A stretch of DNA of 64,000 bases, taken from positions 307 to 64,306 of the forward strand of contig NZ_LMCY01000015.1 in NCBI RefSeq assembly GCF_001425685.1. Direction: 5' to 3'. This document shows positions 59,640 to 64,000 of this stretch, piece by piece. The stretch is from Massilia sp. Root335. GTDB lineage: Bacteria > Pseudomonadota > Gammaproteobacteria > Burkholderiales > Burkholderiaceae_D. A program made the position numbers and the translations under genes. The number at the start of each line of letters is the position of its first letter. Position 1 is the stretch's first letter. The notes under the pieces are model-generated. The model worked only from the letters and a program-made list of their open reading frames with translations. It made no database searches and was not told where the DNA came from.

Positions 59640-62495
59640 TCAGAAGCGGTACGTGATGCTGGCGCGGATCGTGCGGCCGAACAGCGGCCGTGCGATGCCC
59701 CGGTTGCGGGTGCCGTCCGGCGACAACAGGTCGGAGAACAGCGGATCGCCTTCCGTGAACGACAGCTGGTTGGTCAGGTTGGCCACGTGCAGCTGCGCCA
59801 TCCAGCGCGACGAGATCTGGTACTGCGCCCCCATGTTGATGATGTGGTAGGACGGTAGCAAGGTCACGTTGGTGTCGGTCGCTTCCGAGTAGCGGTCGCC
59901 GACGTACTGGTATTGCCCGTAGACGGTCAGCGGAATGCCGGTCGCCGCCAGCAGGTCGTACGACGGCTGGAAGTTGGCCATGATCTTGGCCAGGCGGCGC
60001 GGACGGCGGCCGTCTTCGCTGATCTGCACGTAGTGGTAACCCGTGATCACGCCTTGCGCGTCCTTGTCTTCCTGCGTGATCTGGTAGCGCGCGCCGTCGA
60101 CCTTCGGATTCTGCGCCACGACGTTACCCTTCAGTTCCAGCCCGTCGATCATATGCGGTCGGAAGGTCAGTTCGATCTCGGTGCCGACGTTGCGCACTCC
60201 GCGCTTGTACAACTGGGCCACGTCCGGGCACGAGTTGATCTGCGTGACCCCGCCGAGCGCGGCGCACGCCGGCGACTGGAAATCCTTGTAGACGTTGACG
60301 GCGCTGCGCGGCGAGAACTTGTTGTAGAACAGCGCGACGGAAGCCCCGAACTCGCGCGTCAGGTAGCGCAGGCCGGTCTCGTACTGGCGGATATGCTCGA
60401 CGGCGCTGAGCTCGACGGGTTTGCCGTTCGCCAGCACGGCGCCCGCGGTGCTCAGGTCATTCAGGTCGCCGAGGCTCGGCAGGCGGAACGAATACGACGC
60501 CAGTGCGTACACGGCCAGCGGCCGGATGATGCTGTAGTTACCGCCCAGCGACCAGCCCATGCCGTGATAGGTCTTGTTCAGCAGGTTCGGCTGCCCCGGG
60601 AACTGGATCTCGTTGTCCGCCGCCGTGTCCTGCGTCGAACCGACCACCACGTTCGCCGGCGTCAGGTCGGTCGTCGTATTGCGGTCGCGGCGGTCGACGT
60701 TGGCGCGCACGTCCTGCCAGCGCACGCCGGCATCGATCTTCAGCTTGCCCCGCAACGTTTCCCAGTGGTCGAGCAGGTAGGCCGCATGGCCGTCGGCCTT
60801 GATGTGGCTGACGAAGCCGAACCAGCCGGGCAGGATGGCGCCGCCCGTCGTCAGCGACGGTCCCACCTGGTTGCCGGCGGCGTCGACCACCGTCAGGTCG
60901 ACCAGGCGCGAACGCTCGGCGGTCTCGGACACCAGCAGCCCGGCCTGGAAGTTCGGATCGTAGGTGTAGTGGCTGCGGTACACGCCGAACGTGAGGTCGT
61001 GCGTACCGGCCGCCTTGAACGTCTTCTGCCCCTTCAGGTCGAGCACCGTGCTGGCGGCGTCGGTCTGGGCGATGAACGGCGTCAGGAAGTTCAGGTAAGC
61101 CGTCGGTGCCACGCGCGAACCGTCGTTCAGGTACGTGCCTGCCACGCCGACGCCCTTCGCGTACTTGGCCACGAAGTCCTCGCGGCTGATGTTGGCGAAC
61201 TGCGCGCAGGCGCCGTTCGAGGGGACGTTGAAGTAGCCGATCAACTTGGCGTTACCCAGGTTGCAGCTCAAGGCCGCCGCATGCGCCGGCGAGATCACGT
61301 CGTTCTGCAGCCGCGCGTTCAGGAAGGTCGCCGCCGTCGCCGTGTCGTTCCCCGTGAAGACGGAATTGAAGCCACTGCTGCCGCCCGTGTGGCGCAGGCC
61401 GGCCGAGAGCTTCAGGCCCGATGCGAACTCGTGGTCCAGCTTCAGCGTGAACATCTTGAAGTCGGGATGGATGCCGTCGGCCTGGTCGATGGTGCGGGTG
61501 CCGTATTCGCCGATCATGCCGAAGCGGCGGTTGTAGGGCGAGGCCGTCGTCCCGTGCGCGAAGTCGATGCCCAGCGGCTGGATGGTGTCCTGGCTGAGCA
61601 CCGTCGGATTGGCCGGCGTGCCGGACTGGGTAAAGCGCGGCACCGAGATCGGCAGGTTCTGGTAGAACGCCGTGCGGTCGTCGATCACGAGGGCGTCGAC
61701 GCGCGCGGTCGTCCTGCGGTCGTCGCTCGTGTAGACGAGGTTGCCGCGGACCTGGCCGCCGCGGTCCGCCGTATAGCCGGTGTCGCGGATGCCCTTGCTG
61801 CGGCGGTAGTAGCCGCCGACGGCGCCGGTCAGGTTCTTGTTCAGCGGGCCCGATACGAAGGCGTCCTGGCGGATGAAGCCGTAGTCCGCGTATTCGAGCT
61901 TGTAGCCGCCTTCGAGGTGGTCGCCGCCGGTGCGCGTGATGTGGTTGATGGTCGCGCCCAGGCCGTTCGAATACAGGATGCCGCCCGGACCGCCCTTGAC
62001 CGCTTCCACGCTGTCGGTCATCAGGTCGTCGCGGACGAACACGTCGTTGTTCATGAACGGGGCTTCCGGTTCCTCGTACGCCGGCAGGCCGTCGATCAGC
62101 TGCGGCGCGAAACGGAATCCGCCGACCACGGGCAGGCCGCGCACCGTGATGTTGTTGCTGGCCTCGCCGGCCGTGCTGCCCTCGGCATAGATGCCCGGCA
62201 GGTTGCCCAGCAGGTCGGCCGTGCTCATCGGCGCCAGGCGCTGGATGTCCTCGGCGCTCAGCGTGTTGATCGAGAAGGTCGCGTTCTTCTTGGTCGTCGT
62301 CCGGGTCACGCCGGTCACGATGACGACGTTGTTCGGCTCGTCGGCGTTGGCCGCGGCTTGCGTGGCTTGCGCGGCGGCGGCCGGGGGCTGCTCCGCCTGC
62401 GCGCCGGCCTGCTGCTGGGCGAACGCGAGCGCGGGTGCCAGCGCGATGGCGAGGGCGGCCGAGCGGCCGATATAGGGGGTGAGCGAGTAGCGCAT
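59640..62495 (-). CDS. TonB-dependent receptor for sucrose/fructo-oligosaccharides
   Basis: A 951-residue outer-membrane receptor. Start 62495 (AGGAG 10 bp upstream) gives a clean signal peptide ending LAFAQ (about 1-27); an in-frame extension to 62534 is not leader-like. TonB box NNVVIVTGVTRT, plug (about 75-190, TADLLGNLPGIYAEG and GGPGGILYSNGLGATINH), then a barrel ending with an aromatic F (IRASITYRF). Sequence is unrelated to the four giant receptors beyond the fold and resembles FecA/FhuA-size receptors. Operon position between fructokinase and GH32 argues for sucrose or fructan uptake. No STN domain and no ECF promoter element were found. A small CCGGT-N7-ACCGG hairpin lies in its leader. 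Confidence 0.88.
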   Translation of the reverse strand: MRYSLTPYIGRSAALAIALAPALAFAQQQAGAQAEQPPAAAAQATQAAANADEPNNVVIVTGVTRTTTKKNATFSINTLSAEDIQRLAPMSTADLLGNLPGIYAEGSTAGEASNNITVRGLPVVGGFRFAPQLIDGLPAYEEPEAPFMNNDVFVRDDLMTDSVEAVKGGPGGILYSNGLGATINHITRTGGDHLEGGYKLEYADYGFIRQDAFVSGPLNKNLTGAVGGYYRRSKGIRDTGYTADRGGQVRGNLVYTSDDRRTTARVDALVIDDRTAFYQNLPISVPRFTQSGTPANPTVLSQDTIQPLGIDFAHGTTASPYNRRFGMIGEYGTRTIDQADGIHPDFKMFTLKLDHEFASGLKLSAGLRHTGGSSGFNSVFTGNDTATAATFLNARLQNDVISPAHAAALSCNLGNAKLIGYFNVPSNGACAQFANISREDFVAKYAKGVGVAGTYLNDGSRVAPTAYLNFLTPFIAQTDAASTVLDLKGQKTFKAAGTHDLTFGVYRSHYTYDPNFQAGLLVSETAERSRLVDLTVVDAAGNQVGPSLTTGGAILPGWFGFVSHIKADGHAAYLLDHWETLRGKLKIDAGVRWQDVRANVDRRDRNTTTDLTPANVVVGSTQDTAADNEIQFPGQPNLLNKTYHGMGWSLGGNYSIIRPLAVYALASYSFRLPSLGDLNDLSTAGAVLANGKPVELSAVEHIRQYETGLRYLTREFGASVALFYNKFSPRSAVNVYKDFQSPACAALGGVTQINSCPDVAQLYKRGVRNVGTEIELTFRPHMIDGLELKGNVVAQNPKVDGARYQITQEDKDAQGVITGYHYVQISEDGRRPRRLAKIMANFQPSYDLLAATGIPLTVYGQYQYVGDRYSEATDTNVTLLPSYHIINMGAQYQISSRWMAQLHVANLTNQLSFTEGDPLFSDLLSPDGTRNRGIARPLFGRTIRASITYRF

Positions 62496-62606
62496 ACGTA
62501 CGAATCTCCTGTAGTTGATATTGACTTCTTTCACTTCGTTTTTCCAGCCGCCGGTCTCGTAAACCGGATGTCCATCGTTGTCATTTCTTGTGAAAAAATA
62601 GACGGA

Positions 62607-63566
62607 TCAGGGTTGCGGCATGTCCAGCGCCTCCGCGCCGGCCAGCTCGCTGGTGTAAGGGAGGTCGGCGCCCCGGCGCGAACAGGTGATGGCCGCCGCG
62701 CGTGCCGAGAAGCGCAACGCCTCCACCAGTTCGTCGCGGCCGAGGCCTTCCACCGCGCGCCGCGTGAGGCAGCCGGCGCGCTGGAGCCAGGCCAGCAGGC
62801 CGGCCTGGAAGGTGTCGCCCGCGCCGACCGTGTCCACGACGGCGACCGGCACGGCCGGCAGCTCCACCGCCGCCAGCGTGCGCGTGGCCGCGACGACGCC
62901 GCGCTCGCCCCGCGTGACGGCCACGAGGGCCACGCCGGCATCCAGCGCCTCGGCGATGAACGTGTCGATGCGGCGGCCCGGATACAGCGCGTGGATGTCC
63001 TCCTCGCTGACCTTCAGCACGTCGGTCCGGCGCATCATCCAGCACAGCGTCTCGCGCCAGACGTCGGCGCGCGGCTCGATCGTCAGGCGCACGTTCGGGT
63101 CGTACACGATCAGGCTGCGGCCATGCTGGCGCTCGACGAGCGCGCGCAGCGTGGACGCCACCGGCTCGACGACCATGCAGTACGAGCCCACGTGCACGGC
63201 CTGCGCGTCGGCGGGCACCCGCTCCAGGTCGGCGAGGCGCACGGCGCGCTCCGCGGTGCCGCTGCCGTAGAACGTGTAGACCGGCACGCCGCCGGCGTCG
63301 ACGCTCACCATCACGAGCGCGGTCGGGGCGTCCGGCCGCGGCGCCGCGGACAGGTCCACGCCCTCGGCCTGCAGCGCCGCGTACAGCTTGCGGCCGAACA
63401 CGTCGTGCGACAGGCCGCCGAAGAACCGTGCGGCGCCGCCCAGCCGCGCCACGCCGGTCGCCAGGTTGAACGGCGAACCGCCCTGGCATGCCGCCAGGTC
63501 GATGGCGGCTGCCCTCTCCTGCGTCGCGAACACATCGAACAACGCTTCCCCACAAACGACGATCAT
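62607..63566 (-). CDS. PfkB-family fructokinase
   Basis: A 319-residue ribokinase-fold sugar kinase. The N-terminal substrate region GGSPFNLATGVARLGG (29-44) and the C-terminal signature DTVGAGDTFQAG with catalytic Asp251 are clear; YDPNVR (155-160) is typical of fructokinases. It phosphorylates cytoplasmic fructose at the expense of ATP, channelling fructose from GH32 into glycolysis. The start overlaps the stop of the ABC ATPase gene (ATGA), so it is translationally coupled. A 111-bp gap precedes the receptor gene. Length is normal for the family. Another hexose substrate is possible, but the context favours fructose. Confidence 0.88.
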   Translation of the reverse strand: MIVVCGEALFDVFATQERAAAIDLAACQGGSPFNLATGVARLGGAARFFGGLSHDVFGRKLYAALQAEGVDLSAAPRPDAPTALVMVSVDAGGVPVYTFYGSGTAERAVRLADLERVPADAQAVHVGSYCMVVEPVASTLRALVERQHGRSLIVYDPNVRLTIEPRADVWRETLCWMMRRTDVLKVSEEDIHALYPGRRIDTFIAEALDAGVALVAVTRGERGVVAATRTLAAVELPAVPVAVVDTVGAGDTFQAGLLAWLQRAGCLTRRAVEGLGRDELVEALRFSARAAAITCSRRGADLPYTSELAGAEALDMPQP

Positions 63567-64000
63567 GCTGCCTCCGAAATAATGTTGATTTGATTGCCGG
63601 CCGGCGCCGGCTGCCGCGGTTCGATCCGTACGCCGTCCGCGCCGAACACGTGCAGCGCGCCCGCCGCGTGCGTGACGGCCCAGGCGCTGCCGGGTGCCGG
63701 CGGCGCGTCCTTGATCGAGACGACGAGCGGCCGGGACAGCCCCTCCACCTCCAGGTGCACGTGCGAATCGGCGCCGAGCCGCTCGACGAGAGCGACGGTG
63801 CCGCGGATCGCCCCGCCGGCATCCGGCACCAGGTGCTCCGGACGCAGGCCCACCGTCACCGTGCTGCCGCAGGCGGCCGCATTCTCCCAGTCCAGCGGCA
63901 CGCCGCCCAGCGCGAGCCGGCCGTGCGCGTCGACCGCGCCCTCGACGAGGTTCATCTTCGGCATGCCGATGAAGCCGGCCACGAACACGTTCGCAGGACG
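63563..64000 (-). CDS. ABC transporter ATP-binding subunit, C-terminal part (partial)
   Basis: Only the last 145 or so residues lie in the window; the 5' end is beyond position 64000. The visible part begins PANVFVAGFIGMPKMNL and contains TVGLRPEHL plus a TOBE-type beta domain, as in MalK/UgpC/MsmK-like ATPases of CUT1 sugar importers. Walker motifs are outside the window. It is coupled by a 4-bp overlap to fructokinase, so an ABC importer for sucrose or fructo-oligosaccharides probably precedes it. Together with the downstream MFS porter this gives the locus two inner-membrane routes. Confidence 0.85.
   Translation of the reverse strand, partial: RPANVFVAGFIGMPKMNLVEGAVDAHGRLALGGVPLDWENAAACGSTVTVGLRPEHLVPDAGGAIRGTVALVERLGADSHVHLEVEGLSRPLVVSIKDAPPAPGSAWAVTHAAGALHVFGADGVRIEPRQPAPAGNQINIISEAA

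Overview
This window is high-GC DNA (about 70% in sampled genic lines) and is a large plant-cell-wall polysaccharide utilisation region. Very large TonB-dependent receptors, FecI/FecR surface signalling, a PEP-CTERM protein, a XylR-type regulator and the absence of any SusD partner suggest a betaproteobacterium of the Massilia/Telluria/Duganella group (Oxalobacteraceae). That assignment is an inference. No tRNA, rRNA, CRISPR, transposase or phage gene was seen.

Layout. 0.1-1.1 kb: a LysR regulator. 1.2-6.5 kb: three tightly coupled secreted enzymes (GH28, an unassigned glycosidase-like protein, GH28). 6.5-8.1 kb: ECF sigma factor and FecR-type anti-sigma, followed by a terminator. 8.3-18.4 kb: a receptor with an STN signalling domain, pectate lyase, a PEP-CTERM protein and a DUF4450-type giant. 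18.3-22.8 kb (minus): GH28 then GH2. 23.1-26.8 kb: a second giant receptor without STN. 26.8-33.8 kb (minus, read right to left): a second sigma/FecR/STN-receptor module followed by xylR. 34.4-37.8 kb: an AT-richer island of three paralogous genes that look like a multi-component membrane-inserting protein system, unlike everything around them. 37.9-45 kb: GH3 (minus), pectinesterase (plus) and GH43 (minus). 45.2-56.6 kb: a fourth giant receptor, GH95, a fused double esterase and GH27. 56.6-64 kb (minus): a sucrose/fructan operon of ABC ATPase (cut by the window edge), fructokinase, TonB receptor, GH32 and MFS sugar porter.

How it fits together. Receptors carry pectin, arabinan, xylan or galactan fragments across the outer membrane. 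GH28, pectate lyase, pectinesterase and acetylesterases strip and cut homogalacturonan and rhamnogalacturonan. GH2, GH3, GH43, GH95, GH27 and two unassigned six-hairpin-type proteins remove side-chain sugars. Two receptors carry STN domains that can signal through adjacent FecR proteins to adjacent sigma factors. All four signalling transcription units (both sigma genes and both STN receptors) share a GGAAA-N13-CGTC promoter-like element at identical spacing, one with a weaker GGATT -35.

The most novel items are the three-gene membrane-protein island, the internal ribosome binding site and second signal peptide inside an STN receptor, and the esterase/SLH-like/esterase fusion.
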